Source of the DNA: SIG440 sp045648175
GTDB taxonomy: Bacteria > Bacillota > Clostridia > Monoglobales > Monoglobaceae
NCBI GenBank assembly: GCA_045648175.1
Contig: JAZRNN010000029.1
Location: 12,610-76,609 of the forward strand
Reading direction: 5' to 3'
DNA length: 64,000 nt
Shown here: positions 9,402-17,704 of the stretch, in pieces
How positions within the stretch are numbered: position 1 is the first letter of the stretch
How the letters are laid out: every line of letters begins with the position of its first letter
Program-made: the position numbers and the translations under genes
Notes under the pieces: model-generated
The model's database searches: none
The model's input: the letters and a program-made list of their open reading frames with translations, nothing else
Told to the model about the DNA's origin: nothing

Positions 9402-10259
9402 TTATTTTTTGTCGAATAATGCTCTGCGTTTTGTTGAATGGCGCATCATTTCTCTCATACCTTCAACATCTTCTGCTTTAAGCATTGTTTTAAGTTCGTT
9501 AAATTTGTCTATAAACATATCCATCTGTTTAAGAAGAGCATCTTTGTTTGCAACAAAAAGTTCGCTCCACATCAAATCGTTTATGCGTGCAATTCGAGTC
9601 AGGTCACGGAATGAGTCACCCGTAAATTTTTCCATGTTTTCCTTATCGTTGCAAGTCATAAGAGTAATGGCAATGCAATGGGTAAGCTGAGAAAGGAATC
9701 CTATCATCTCATCATGTTCTTCGGGCGAAAGCGTAGTAACATTTGAAAATCCCAAAAGCCTTCCGAGTTCAAGGCAGGTATTAATTGCCTCGGGGGTATT
9801 TTTGTCTGTTGGGGTCACTATATAGTTTGCACCCGAAAACATCTTATCACTGCTGTTTTCTACTCCCGATACCTCGCGCCCCGCCATTGGGTGAGCCGCA
9901 ATAAATTCAACATCCGTTCGCAGCATATCTTGAATTTTATATATAATACCACCCTTGACACCTGTTACGTCGGTTATTATTGCACCACTTTTAAACAAAT
10001 TTTGATTTTTCTCAATCCATTCAACAAATACATGCGGATACAAAGCAAAAACCACCAGGTCTGCATCACCAACAATTCTTTTGTCAAGCTCAATTGAGCC
10101 TTCGTCTATTATTCCTTCATTAAGGGCATACTCTATTGAGCTTTGCTCTTTTGTAATTGCGCTTATATGAAATCCAAATCGTTTCAAAACTCTTGCATAG
10201 CTTCCGCCCAAAAGTCCGAGTCCGACTATCAAAATTTTTTTGCTTACGTCTACTATCAT
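9402..10259 (-). CDS. tyrA: Prephenate dehydrogenase
   Basis: Oxidative decarboxylation of prephenate to 4-hydroxyphenylpyruvate, the tyrosine branch. The 285-residue protein opens with a Rossmann fold (ILIVGLGLLGGSYARVLK), followed by VTGVKGG, HPMAGREVSG and the C-terminal helical domain (SQLTHCIAITLM). No chorismate-mutase or ACT domain is fused; the mutase activity resides on PheA in this operon. The start overlaps the aroA stop by 4 bases, indicating translational coupling. aroF starts 21 bases after its stop. Confidence 0.93.
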   Translation of the reverse strand: MIVDVSKKILIVGLGLLGGSYARVLKRFGFHISAITKEQSSIEYALNEGIIDEGSIELDKRIVGDADLVVFALYPHVFVEWIEKNQNLFKSGAIITDVTGVKGGIIYKIQDMLRTDVEFIAAHPMAGREVSGVENSSDKMFSGANYIVTPTDKNTPEAINTCLELGRLLGFSNVTTLSPEEHDEMIGFLSQLTHCIAITLMTCNDKENMEKFTGDSFRDLTRIARINDLMWSELFVANKDALLKQMDMFIDKFNELKTMLKAEDVEGMREMMRHSTKRRALFDKK

Positions 10260-11458
10260 TCTGTCCTCACCCTCGCTCCAAGTTTCTTTATTTCTTCAAA
10301 ATATCCAGGATAACTCTTCCTTACTGCCTCAATTCCGAAAATTTCACCGCCGGTTTTTGAAAGTATCACCGACATTGCCATAACAATTCTGTGGTCGTTG
10401 TGTCCGTCAAGTACTATGCCTTGATTTTTTAATTCCTGCTTGGGTACCGTTATGAAATTATCGCCAAAAACAAGGCCTCCGCCAAGCTTTTGAAGTTCCT
10501 CATGCATAGCCAGTCCTCTGTCACTTTCTTTTGCCTTTAGTCTGTTGGTTCCCGTAAAGGTTGCACCGTCTTTAAGTGCTGAAAGTGCAATTAACACCGG
10601 CCCAAGGTCAGGACAATCGGAAATATCTAGATTCGGTGTTCCGTCTGATATTTTTTTAAAATACTCTTTATATACCTTGTCTCCCTGAAGGCTGTCAGTA
10701 TTGAGATTATTAATTTTCACTTCTGAACCAACATAATTAAACACATCCAGAAACGCCGCATTTGAATAATCTCCTTCAATTCTTCCTGAATATGAGTGCA
10801 GCTCCGATTTCTTTATTGAAATGTTGTATTCATCTACAAACTCAACATTCGCACCAAATGCCTTTAGGGCAGATATCGTAAGATTTATATATGACCTGCT
10901 TTCAAACGGAGGAATAACTTCTATAGAAGAGTCTGCGCCAAGATATATAAGAGCAAAAATGAGTCCTGTAATAAATTGGCTGCTGATATCTCCTCTGATT
11001 TTATAGTTGTCGCTTTTAAGACTGCCACAAACGGTTAAAGAGTTTGCTCTCCTGTTGAAGGCAAAACCACACTCTTGGCAAAGCTCTTCATAAACATCAA
11101 GCGGTCTTTCAAAAAGCCGCGTGCTGCCCATCAATGTTACTTCTCTTCCCAGACACAACGCAAGCGGTATAAAAAATCTCAATGTGCTTCCACTTTCCCT
11201 ACATTCCAGCACAGAAGTTTTTGCTTGCATAAAGTTATCCGGGTTAATATATACAATATCATTATCTGTTGTTATTTCTGCACCCAGCGCCTTTAGGCAA
11301 TCAATACTGGCAAGGATATCTTCGCTGTAATCAACGCCTGATAACACGCAATGTTCCTTTGATAAAGCAGCCCCTATCAAATATCTGTGTGCCATGCTTT
11401 TCGATGGTGGCGCATTTACGATTCCGTTTAATTTACAAGGTTCAAATTTTGCTATCAT
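10256..11458 (-). CDS. aroA: 5-enolpyruvylshikimate-3-phosphate synthase
   Basis: Transfers enolpyruvyl from PEP to shikimate 3-phosphate. At 400 residues it is a little short for the family (about 420-430). The N-terminus has APPSKSMAHR, then ESGSTLRFFIPLA, SSQFITGLIFAL, and near the C-terminus LKAKESDRG and GHNDHRIVMAMSV, all expected active-site motifs. The phosphate/PEP loop reads ESGSTLRF rather than the common GNAGTAMRP, indicating a class-II-like, less glyphosate-sensitive sequence type (inference). The start abuts the aroQ stop and the end overlaps tyrA by 4 bases. Confidence 0.93.
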   Translation of the reverse strand: MIAKFEPCKLNGIVNAPPSKSMAHRYLIGAALSKEHCVLSGVDYSEDILASIDCLKALGAEITTDNDIVYINPDNFMQAKTSVLECRESGSTLRFFIPLALCLGREVTLMGSTRLFERPLDVYEELCQECGFAFNRRANSLTVCGSLKSDNYKIRGDISSQFITGLIFALIYLGADSSIEVIPPFESRSYINLTISALKAFGANVEFVDEYNISIKKSELHSYSGRIEGDYSNAAFLDVFNYVGSEVKINNLNTDSLQGDKVYKEYFKKISDGTPNLDISDCPDLGPVLIALSALKDGATFTGTNRLKAKESDRGLAMHEELQKLGGGLVFGDNFITVPKQELKNQGIVLDGHNDHRIVMAMSVILSKTGGEIFGIEAVRKSYPGYFEEIKKLGARVRTE

Positions 11459-11887
11459 TTATATCCCCTCAACAAGATAGTCAATGGCCTCTATATATCC
11501 GTCTGTGCCATGACCTGTAATTGTTTTTATGCAGGCAAGCCTTACATAACTTACCTGTCTGAACTCCTCACGCTCTTCAACTTTTGAAATATGTACCTCA
11601 ACAGCTGGGATATTCACCGCTTTGACCGCATCTAAAATTGCAATGCTTGTGTGGGTATACGCCCCGGGATTTATAACAATACCATCAACATTACCGTATG
11701 CCTTTTGAATTTCGTCAACAAGGTCGCCTTCGTGATTAGATTGATATAGCTTGACCTCTATATTTTTGCTTTCACAATATTTTTGTATTTTTTCACAAAG
11801 ATCTGCATAGGTTTCACGTCCATAATGGTCAGGCTCGCGAATTCCAAGCATATTTAAATTTGGACCATTTATAACAAGAATTTTCAT
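11459..11887 (-). CDS. aroQ: 3-dehydroquinate dehydratase, type II
   Basis: Dehydrates 3-dehydroquinate to 3-dehydroshikimate. The 142-residue size and the motifs GPNLNMLGIREPDHYG (N-terminus with active-site Arg/Tyr loop), QSNHEGDLVDEI, INPGAYTHTSIA and EVHISKVEEREEFR identify the type II (dodecameric) enzyme, not the class I AroD. It overlaps the end of aroEK by 4 bases and is directly followed by aroA. Confidence 0.95.
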   Translation of the reverse strand: MKILVINGPNLNMLGIREPDHYGRETYADLCEKIQKYCESKNIEVKLYQSNHEGDLVDEIQKAYGNVDGIVINPGAYTHTSIAILDAVKAVNIPAVEVHISKVEEREEFRQVSYVRLACIKTITGHGTDGYIEAIDYLVEGI

Positions 11888-13131
11888 AGTATCTGCTCCA
11901 ATCGTTTTTTAAGAATATATTCAGCCTCTGCCTCGGGAGTGGTCATATCAGGCACCATTATATCTGCGGTAGATTGATAAAGCCCCATTCTTTCAGAATA
12001 GAGTTTTTTTAGCTTTTCGTTTGTATCTGAAAGTGGTCTGTCATCTGTTGCCTGAAGCCTTTTAAGGTCGGCATTTATAAAAAACAGCTTACCGTTCCGT
12101 CTAAGGAAGTTTACATTTTCTTCTCTTAAAATTGCGCCTCCACCGGTTGAAATAATACGACAACTATTTGCAGATACATCCCGTATAACCTCTGTTTCCA
12201 AATCTCTGAAATACTTTTCTCCCTTAATATCTATAAGTTCTTTAATTGTGCATCCGCAGCGTTTTTCGATTTCTGTATCTGTATCAACAAATTCAAAACC
12301 TTTTATTTTCAAAAGTCTTCCGACCGTACTCTTGCCGCTTCCGGGCATACCTGTCAATACAATATTTTCCTTTGATGCAAGGACGGATTGATATACACTG
12401 TCGGCTGTTTTCTTTGATATCTCGGTATCGAGGAATTTTTCAACCGCAACAACTGCTTGCATAACAAGCATATACAAGCCACCTTCAGCTTTAAGTCCCT
12501 TACTTTTTGCATTTAACACAAGGTTGGTGCAAAGAGGATTATACACTGCGTCAACCACACCCTCTAAAGAAGTAAATGCCGATATATCAATTGGCTTTGA
12601 ATCACAATCCGGAAACATTCCTAAAGGGGTTGTATTGATTATCACATCTGCATCGGTATGCTTGGCTTTTGCTTCTTCATAGGTTATATAATTATCAGAT
12701 TTCTTTCTGCTTACAATTAAAATCTCAGCTGCACCCATATCCTTTGCCAAAACACAGGCGGTTTTGCTTGTTCCACCGGTTCCGAGGATGAGTAACTTTT
12801 TACCACTTAATTCAATACCGATTTTTTCGATAAGTGCCTTCATCCCGTAATAATCGGTGTTGTATCCGTATAGCTTGCCATCTTTATTTACAATTGTGTT
12901 AACAGCTCCAATTCTCTTTGCTATCTCGCTGACCGAATCAAGATAGGGAATAACAGTCTCTTTATATGGTATTGTAACATTTATTGCTTCAAAGTCTTTT
13001 TGTTCAAAAAATGTTTTTATTTCGTCTTCCAAAAGTTCAATAAGTTCATATTCATAATCAGCAAGCTTGGTGTGAATTTCTTTTGAGAAGCTATGTGTCA
13101 ATTTCTTCCCTATACACCCGTATTTTTTCAT
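11884..13131 (-). CDS. aroEK: Bifunctional shikimate dehydrogenase / shikimate kinase fusion
   Basis: One 415-residue chain carries two consecutive pathway steps. Residues 1-about 250 are AroE: INVTIPYKE (catalytic Lys57), GAVNTIV, GYNTDYYG, and the NADP loop ILGTGGTSKTA near 115-125. Residues about 255-415 are AroK: Walker A GMPGSGKST at 261-269, then DTDTEIEKRCG, STGGGAI and a DDRPL lid. Both halves keep their key residues and near-normal lengths, so both should be active. They convert 3-dehydroshikimate to shikimate and then shikimate 3-phosphate. AroE and AroK are separate in most bacteria. The order follows the pathway, placing sequential active sites on one polypeptide. Confidence 0.93.
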   Translation of the reverse strand: MKKYGCIGKKLTHSFSKEIHTKLADYEYELIELLEDEIKTFFEQKDFEAINVTIPYKETVIPYLDSVSEIAKRIGAVNTIVNKDGKLYGYNTDYYGMKALIEKIGIELSGKKLLILGTGGTSKTACVLAKDMGAAEILIVSRKKSDNYITYEEAKAKHTDADVIINTTPLGMFPDCDSKPIDISAFTSLEGVVDAVYNPLCTNLVLNAKSKGLKAEGGLYMLVMQAVVAVEKFLDTEISKKTADSVYQSVLASKENIVLTGMPGSGKSTVGRLLKIKGFEFVDTDTEIEKRCGCTIKELIDIKGEKYFRDLETEVIRDVSANSCRIISTGGGAILREENVNFLRRNGKLFFINADLKRLQATDDRPLSDTNEKLKKLYSERMGLYQSTADIMVPDMTTPEAEAEYILKKRLEQIL

Positions 13132-13146
13132 AATCGTTTCGTCCCC

Positions 13147-14235
13147 TCACCTTAACCAGTCTGTACCAAATCTCATTGCAAGCGCATCACATAAAACAAT
13201 TGCTGCGGCCGCATCCTGCACAATCCGTGCCCTATGTACAATTGCGGGGTCGTGTCTGCCGGCCGGCTCTAATATGGTTTCAGTCATATTCTTAAAATCT
13301 ACTGTATTTTGTTGTTTAAAGATTGTTGGTGTGGGTTTGATTGCAGTTCTGAAAATAATTGGCATACCGTTGGTGATACCACCATTTATTCCTCCGTTGT
13401 TATTTGTAGTTGTCACTATTTTCCCGTTTTCTATTTTTATAGCATCATTGGCGTCAGAGCCATGCATATCCGCAATTTCAAAGCCTGCCCCGAATTCAAT
13501 CCCCTTAACTGCCGGGATTGAAAACATCATATGCGAAAGCATACTTTCAACCGAGTCAAACCACGGTTCACCAACGCCTTCAGGCATCCCCACAATTGCA
13601 GTTTCTAAAACTCCACCAACGCTGTCTCCGTCTGTTGCTGCATTTAATATAGCATCTCTCATTTTTTCTCCGCTTGCCTCGTCAAGCACAGCAAAAGGTT
13701 TTTTATTCAGCTTTTCAATGTCACTCATTAAATTATTAAAATCTCTATCAGAAATTCCTGCACATTTCATTACGTGAGTGCCGATATAAATACCTTTTTG
13801 CTCCAATGCTGATTTGCAAATTGCACCTACTGCCACAAGCGCCGCAGTTATTCTTCCACTGAAATGCCCACCGCCGCGCGAATCCTGAAATCCGTGGTAT
13901 TTGCACTCGGCGGTATAATCTGCGTGAGACGGTCTTGCAATTGTTTTCATCTGCGAGTAGTCTCCGCTTTTGATATTTTCATTGGGTATCAGAATTGTTA
14001 TGGGAGTCCCTGTCGTTTTTCCGCAGATAACGCCGCTTACAATCCTGAATTCGTCCTTTTCTTTTCTCGGTGTTGAAATCTTTCCGTCAGGCCGTCTCAG
14101 GTAAAGCATGTGGTTGATATATTCTTCATCGACATCTATCCCAGGGGCTAACCCGTCAACAACTGCACCTATATATTCACCATGACTCTCGCCAAACAGG
14201 GTCACCGCTATACTGTTTCCGAATGTATTTTTCAT
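13147..14235 (-). CDS. aroC: Chorismate synthase
   Basis: Converts EPSP to chorismate using reduced FMN. The 362-residue protein has GNSIAVTLFGESHGEYIG at the start, RPSHADYT, the SRGGGHFSGR flavin motif, GGINGGITNGMPI, and RHDPAIVHRA near the C-terminus. The length is normal. The preceding aroB stop directly abuts its start, and aroEK begins 15 bases after it. Confidence 0.95.
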   Translation of the reverse strand: MKNTFGNSIAVTLFGESHGEYIGAVVDGLAPGIDVDEEYINHMLYLRRPDGKISTPRKEKDEFRIVSGVICGKTTGTPITILIPNENIKSGDYSQMKTIARPSHADYTAECKYHGFQDSRGGGHFSGRITAALVAVGAICKSALEQKGIYIGTHVMKCAGISDRDFNNLMSDIEKLNKKPFAVLDEASGEKMRDAILNAATDGDSVGGVLETAIVGMPEGVGEPWFDSVESMLSHMMFSIPAVKGIEFGAGFEIADMHGSDANDAIKIENGKIVTTTNNNGGINGGITNGMPIIFRTAIKPTPTIFKQQNTVDFKNMTETILEPAGRHDPAIVHRARIVQDAAAAIVLCDALAMRFGTDWLR

Positions 14236-15270
14236 TTATCTCACCTCTTCAAAGCATTTCTTCGCCAGTTCTATAACCTCACTGCACTTCATAGTTTTTT
14301 GTTCAAAGCAGCCAGCTTCTGGCACGGTCGTTACTGTCACAAATTCACCAACTGCCTTTTTATCGTGAAATGCCGCCTCTTTAATCTTATCCCAGTCAAA
14401 TTTAAGCAGATTATATAAATTACATTTTTTCAAGACTTCAATTACTCTTGGTCTTAGTTTTTCATCACACATCGGTATTAACCCCAGAGCAACACACTCG
14501 CCATGATAAAGTTCTGACATATTTCCGCTGCTTTCGATTCCATGCCCGACAGTATGACCGAAATTAAGTATCTTCCGCAATCCTGATTCTTTTTCATCCT
14601 GCTCTACAACATTCTTTTTTATGTTAAGTGAGCTAATTATAATTTCATCAATATTCTCTTTTATATCATTCTTTTCAAATATTTTAAAAAGCTCCTTATC
14701 AGAAGTCAAAGCCATTTTTATTGCTTCGGCAAGACCATTTGAAAATTGTCTTTCTGGTAATGTATTTAAAAGTTCGGGGTCTATCAAGACCTTCTTTGGC
14801 TGATAAATTGCGCCTACGATATTTTTCACTCCGCCAAAATTGATTGCCGTTTTTCCACCGATTGAAGAGTCGATCTGCGAAAGTAATGTTGTGGGAATAT
14901 TATAAAAATCAATTCCACGCATATATGCTGATGCGGCAAACCCCGAAAGGTCGCCCACAACCCCGCCGCCTACTGCAACAACACAATCCTTCCTTGAAAA
15001 ATTGTTTTCAAGCATCTTTTGAATAAGTTCTCCAAAAACTTCGAGACTTTTTGATTCTTCACCGGATTTTACGGTGCAGATAACGGCTTCTTTGCTTTGG
15101 CTTGCAACTGTCTGTGCATAATTTTCAGGCACACCTGAGTCGGTTACTATAAAAACTCGTCTGTCTAAGTTCAGGTGCTTGCCTGCATCCTTTAAAATTC
15201 CTCTTTCAACAACTATGTCATAACTGTTTTCTTTTAAGTCCATATGTATATTCATATTAAAATACCTCAT
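14236..15270 (-). CDS. aroB: 3-dehydroquinate synthase
   Basis: Cyclises DAHP to 3-dehydroquinate with NAD and a divalent metal. Motifs in the 344 residues include SGEESKSLEVFGEL, VVAVGGGVVGDLSGFAA, the IPTTLLSQIDSSIGGKTA substrate loop, and the metal-binding FGHTVGHGIE. The length fits the family. It overlaps the pheA stop by 4 bases and is directly followed by aroC. Confidence 0.95.
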   Translation of the reverse strand: MRYFNMNIHMDLKENSYDIVVERGILKDAGKHLNLDRRVFIVTDSGVPENYAQTVASQSKEAVICTVKSGEESKSLEVFGELIQKMLENNFSRKDCVVAVGGGVVGDLSGFAASAYMRGIDFYNIPTTLLSQIDSSIGGKTAINFGGVKNIVGAIYQPKKVLIDPELLNTLPERQFSNGLAEAIKMALTSDKELFKIFEKNDIKENIDEIIISSLNIKKNVVEQDEKESGLRKILNFGHTVGHGIESSGNMSELYHGECVALGLIPMCDEKLRPRVIEVLKKCNLYNLLKFDWDKIKEAAFHDKKAVGEFVTVTTVPEAGCFEQKTMKCSEVIELAKKCFEEVR

Positions 15271-16355
15271 ATTTCACTGTGTGGTGCAAAAGTACCTGCA
15301 ACCTTAAGCTTATCGCACACTTCATTTAATTCTTCAAGCATTCTTCTGCCTTCTTCTGTTGCGGTTGTTCCGTCAATTTCTATATAGAAATAATATTGCC
15401 ACGAGTGTTTTTTCAGCGGTCTGCTTCTCAGTGCGGTCATATTATAGCCATATTCACCAATGATACCTATTGCATTTGCAAGAGAACCCGCTTCATTCTT
15501 AACAGTAAACATTAAAACAGATTTTGAAAGTGAAGGTGAATTTGCTTTCACTTTTGATAGCACTGCAAAACGGGTGGTATTTTCTCCGCTTTTGTTTATG
15601 TTTGCTTCCAGAATTTTGAGTCCGTAAATTTCTGCTGTTTCCATACTTGCAACTGCACCAAGAGATTTATCATTTATATCCGCAACAATTTTAGCCGCCA
15701 CTGCAGTATTGTTTGCCTCCTCAGTATTAAAACCTCGCAGATTTATGTAGTCATGGCATTGGGAAAGGGCCTGCGGATGACTTATGACCTTTTTGATATC
15801 TTCAACTGTTGCACCGGGAACACCCATCAAATTCTGATGAATTTCAAGTTCATAAATTCCGTTTATGAATAGTCCACCCGAAAAGATAAGGTCGATTGTC
15901 TGCCCAACTTCACCGGCATAACTGTTTTCAATAGGAAGAACGGCTACATCACATTCTCCGTTTATAACCGCATCATAAGCAGATTTGAAATCACGATATG
16001 ATACTCTGTTGCTGTCGGGGAATATTCTTCCTGCCGCAATGTGAGCAAAAGCGCCCTCAACGCCACTGAATGCAACCTTTAGCCCGCTTTGCATACGGGA
16101 TTGATATGCCCGCGAAACAGACATAAGGTTTTTGATAAAATCTATGTAATAGCCCTTTAAAACCTCATCCTTAATCAAAGCCGAGTTCTTTTCAACAACC
16201 TCATCTTCGCGCTTTTGGTCAAGAATAGGAAGACCAAACTCCTTTTTATATTCAAAAACCATTTCGGCAGCTTTCATTCTCTCTGTAAAAAGCTCTGCCA
16301 TTTTTGAATCAACCTCATTAATGATTTTCCTTGCCTCATCTAATTTATTGGCCAT
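15267..16355 (-). CDS. pheA: Bifunctional chorismate mutase / prephenate dehydratase (P-protein)
   Basis: First gene of the aromatic operon. Residues 1-about 90 form an AroQ-type chorismate mutase helical domain. About 93-270 is prephenate dehydratase (AFSGVEGAFAHIAA, PIENSYAGEVGQT, and the catalytic TRF at 261-263). About 280-355 is an ACT domain (NMTALRSRP at 305-313) that in relatives binds phenylalanine for feedback inhibition. It turns chorismate into prephenate and then phenylpyruvate. The ribosome site is GAAAGGA before the ATG at 16355. Upstream lies a Phe/Tyr-rich leader peptide and an attenuator-like terminator, so its expression is probably controlled by aromatic aminoacyl-tRNA supply. 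Confidence 0.95.
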   Translation of the reverse strand: MANKLDEARKIINEVDSKMAELFTERMKAAEMVFEYKKEFGLPILDQKREDEVVEKNSALIKDEVLKGYYIDFIKNLMSVSRAYQSRMQSGLKVAFSGVEGAFAHIAAGRIFPDSNRVSYRDFKSAYDAVINGECDVAVLPIENSYAGEVGQTIDLIFSGGLFINGIYELEIHQNLMGVPGATVEDIKKVISHPQALSQCHDYINLRGFNTEEANNTAVAAKIVADINDKSLGAVASMETAEIYGLKILEANINKSGENTTRFAVLSKVKANSPSLSKSVLMFTVKNEAGSLANAIGIIGEYGYNMTALRSRPLKKHSWQYYFYIEIDGTTATEEGRRMLEELNEVCDKLKVAGTFAPHSEI

Positions 16356-16476
16356 TTTTAAAACTTCCTTTCAAAAGAACATTGCGGCTTCACCGCGCTC
16401 ACCTCAACCCGCACCTTTTTTGCGGTGTAACTGGCATTAATTTGTTTTTGTAATAGAAAATTACACGTTTTCTATA

Positions 16477-16510
16477 TAAAAAACCTCACTTGTGCAGTTA
16501 CAAGTGAGGT
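16477..16510 (-). terminator. Attenuator terminator upstream of pheA
   Basis: An 11-bp perfect stem (16483-16493 with 16500-16510; core CCTCACTTGT / ACAAGTGAGG), a 6-base loop, and six T residues on the minus strand. It lies between the leader peptide and pheA, on the same strand, so transcripts from the 16.7 kb promoter meet it before entering the operon. Its 5' arm can instead pair with the end of the leader ORF. Confidence 0.85.
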
Positions 16511-16574
16511 CTTAAAATCTTATTTTTATTATTCAAATAATCTTTAAAACTGTTCTATATTCTCACAAGTAACT
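16496..16574 (-). promoter_or_regulatory. Candidate antiterminator pairing in the pheA leader
   Basis: On the minus-strand RNA, AGUUACUUGUGAG (16562-16574, overlapping the last codons of the leader ORF) can pair with CUCACUUGUAACU (16496-16508, the terminator's 5' arm plus loop): 6 bp and 5 bp separated by a 2x2 U-U mismatch. The alternative structures are mutually exclusive, as in ribosome-mediated attenuation. A ribosome stalled at the upstream Phe/Tyr codons would leave this segment free; one at the stop codon would cover it. Confidence 0.65.
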
Positions 16575-16662
16575 TTTTCATAGCAAAATAAGCATAGCCA
16601 AAATAAAAGACTACGCCCAAGCTAAAAAAATATTTACCTGTATTCATAAGAGCCAATTTCAT
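16555..16662 (-). CDS. Phe/Tyr-rich leader peptide of the aromatic operon
   Basis: A 35-codon ORF with a GAAGG ribosome site about 8 bases before its ATG, directly downstream of a consensus promoter. The core reads KYFFSLGVVFYFGYAYFA: 5 Phe and 4 Tyr codons. It ends with KKLLVRI and a TAG about 45 bases before the terminator stem. The position, aromatic codon cluster and competing RNA structures support a regulatory leader peptide. Because the core is also hydrophobic, a genuine small membrane protein is the alternative. Its length falls below usual gene-calling limits. Confidence 0.7.
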   Translation of the reverse strand: MKLALMNTGKYFFSLGVVFYFGYAYFAMKKLLVRI

Positions 16663-16693
16663 ATCAATTACCTTCAAAAGTAAATTTTCATTC

Positions 16694-16722
16694 ATTCTAT
16701 CACTTTCAAAGTGATTTGTCAA
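16694..16722 (-). promoter_or_regulatory. Sigma-A promoter of the leader/pheA-aroF operon
   Basis: Minus strand: perfect -35 TTGACA (16717-16722), 17-base spacer, -10 TAGAAT (16694-16699). It lies about 32 bases upstream of the leader peptide start and after the 3' end of ssrA. Confidence 0.85.
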
Positions 16723-16763
16723 TAAGGAATATAAAATTTTTATAACTTATCTTACATTTGCTT

Positions 16764-17113
16764 TGGTGGAGGCGAGGGGAGTTGAACCCCTGTCCGAAAA
16801 TCTATCCATATCTGGCGCTACGAGTGTAGTTTGTGGTCAATCTTCCCGGCTAGTACAGTCCACAAACAAACTGTAATAACCGGTAGCTTCATAAATTCAT
16901 GACCCGATCAAAGCTTTTCGGATTCACGTTCACCGCTGGTTTTGATACCCGGATTTCCCGTCGCGGTAACAGGAAGCGGGCAGCGCCTATAACTTAGGCA
17001 GCGTAAGCTAAATTCTTATTAGCGTTTAATTTTAAGTTTGACCTTGTTAACGCAGTTGCCTCTGCGACTCGCTCCAAATACTTCAAAATCCCCGTCGAAA
17101 CCATTACGCCCCC
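16764..17113 (-). ncRNA. ssrA: Transfer-messenger RNA (tmRNA)
   Basis: About 350 nt on the minus strand. The 5' end GGGGGCGTAATGGTTTCGAC and the 3' end GTTCAACTCCCCTCGCCTCC with encoded CCA form the tRNA-like acceptor and T-arm. An internal reading frame ends ANKNLAYAA then TAA, giving the degradation tag with a typical AA-terminus. It rescues ribosomes stalled on broken mRNA together with SmpB, whose gene ends 10 bases upstream. The exact resume codon is not certain from sequence alone. Confidence 0.95.
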
Positions 17114-17123
17114 ATATTTAATT

Positions 17124-17594
17124 TTATCTAAGCTGCTCTTTTAAGGCACGATCTATATTTCTTTTTGCATCACGCTCGGCAATTGCATCACGCTTGTCAT
17201 AGTTCTTTTTTCCTCGGCACAAGCCAAGTGCAACTTTAACATAAGAGCCCTTGAAATATATCTCCAATGGAATCAGTGTGTAGCCCTGCTGCTGAGTAAG
17301 ACCGATGAGTTTGTTTATTTCACGACGATGAAGCAAAAGCTTGCGCGGTCTTAATGGGTCGCGATTAAAGATGTTGCCCTTTTCATAAGGTGAAATATGC
17401 ATTCCTATAAGAATTGCCTCACCGGTTTTGACCGAAACATAACTGTCTTTAAGATTTACCTTGCCTTCACGAACAGACTTTACCTCGGTGCCAAACAAAG
17501 AAATACCGGTTTCATATGTCTCGTCCACAAAATAGTCATGAAAGGCTTTTTTGTTTTTTGAAACAGATTTTATTTTTGTTTTACCTTCTGCCAT
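17124..17594 (-). CDS. smpB: SsrA-binding protein SmpB
   Basis: A 156-residue basic RNA-binding protein that delivers tmRNA to stalled ribosomes. Recognisable parts are KNKKAFHDYFVDETYETGI, GTEVKSVREGKVNLKDSYV, HISPYEKGNIFNRDPLRPRKLLLH and the basic C-terminal tail GKKNYDKRDAIAERDAKR. The length is normal. It lies directly upstream of ssrA on the same strand. Confidence 0.96.
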   Translation of the reverse strand: MAEGKTKIKSVSKNKKAFHDYFVDETYETGISLFGTEVKSVREGKVNLKDSYVSVKTGEAILIGMHISPYEKGNIFNRDPLRPRKLLLHRREINKLIGLTQQQGYTLIPLEIYFKGSYVKVALGLCRGKKNYDKRDAIAERDAKRNIDRALKEQLR

Positions 17595-17704
17595 AAGACA
17601 TATTCAACTCCTTTCTTTAACACCCAATGCATTTAGTATATCCCATAAACGCAGTTTAGTCAATGTCAAAAAACTTTATATTTTGTTTCATTTTGGTAAC
17701 ATTT

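Noticed and set aside
13274..13777. 167-codon plus-strand ORF
   Set aside because: It is antisense to aroC, which has complete family motifs; the composition is that of a shadow frame.
16356..16480. T-box riboswitch before pheA
   Set aside because: No T-box TGGNACC-like motif or specifier stem is visible; the leader peptide and alternative hairpins explain the region better.
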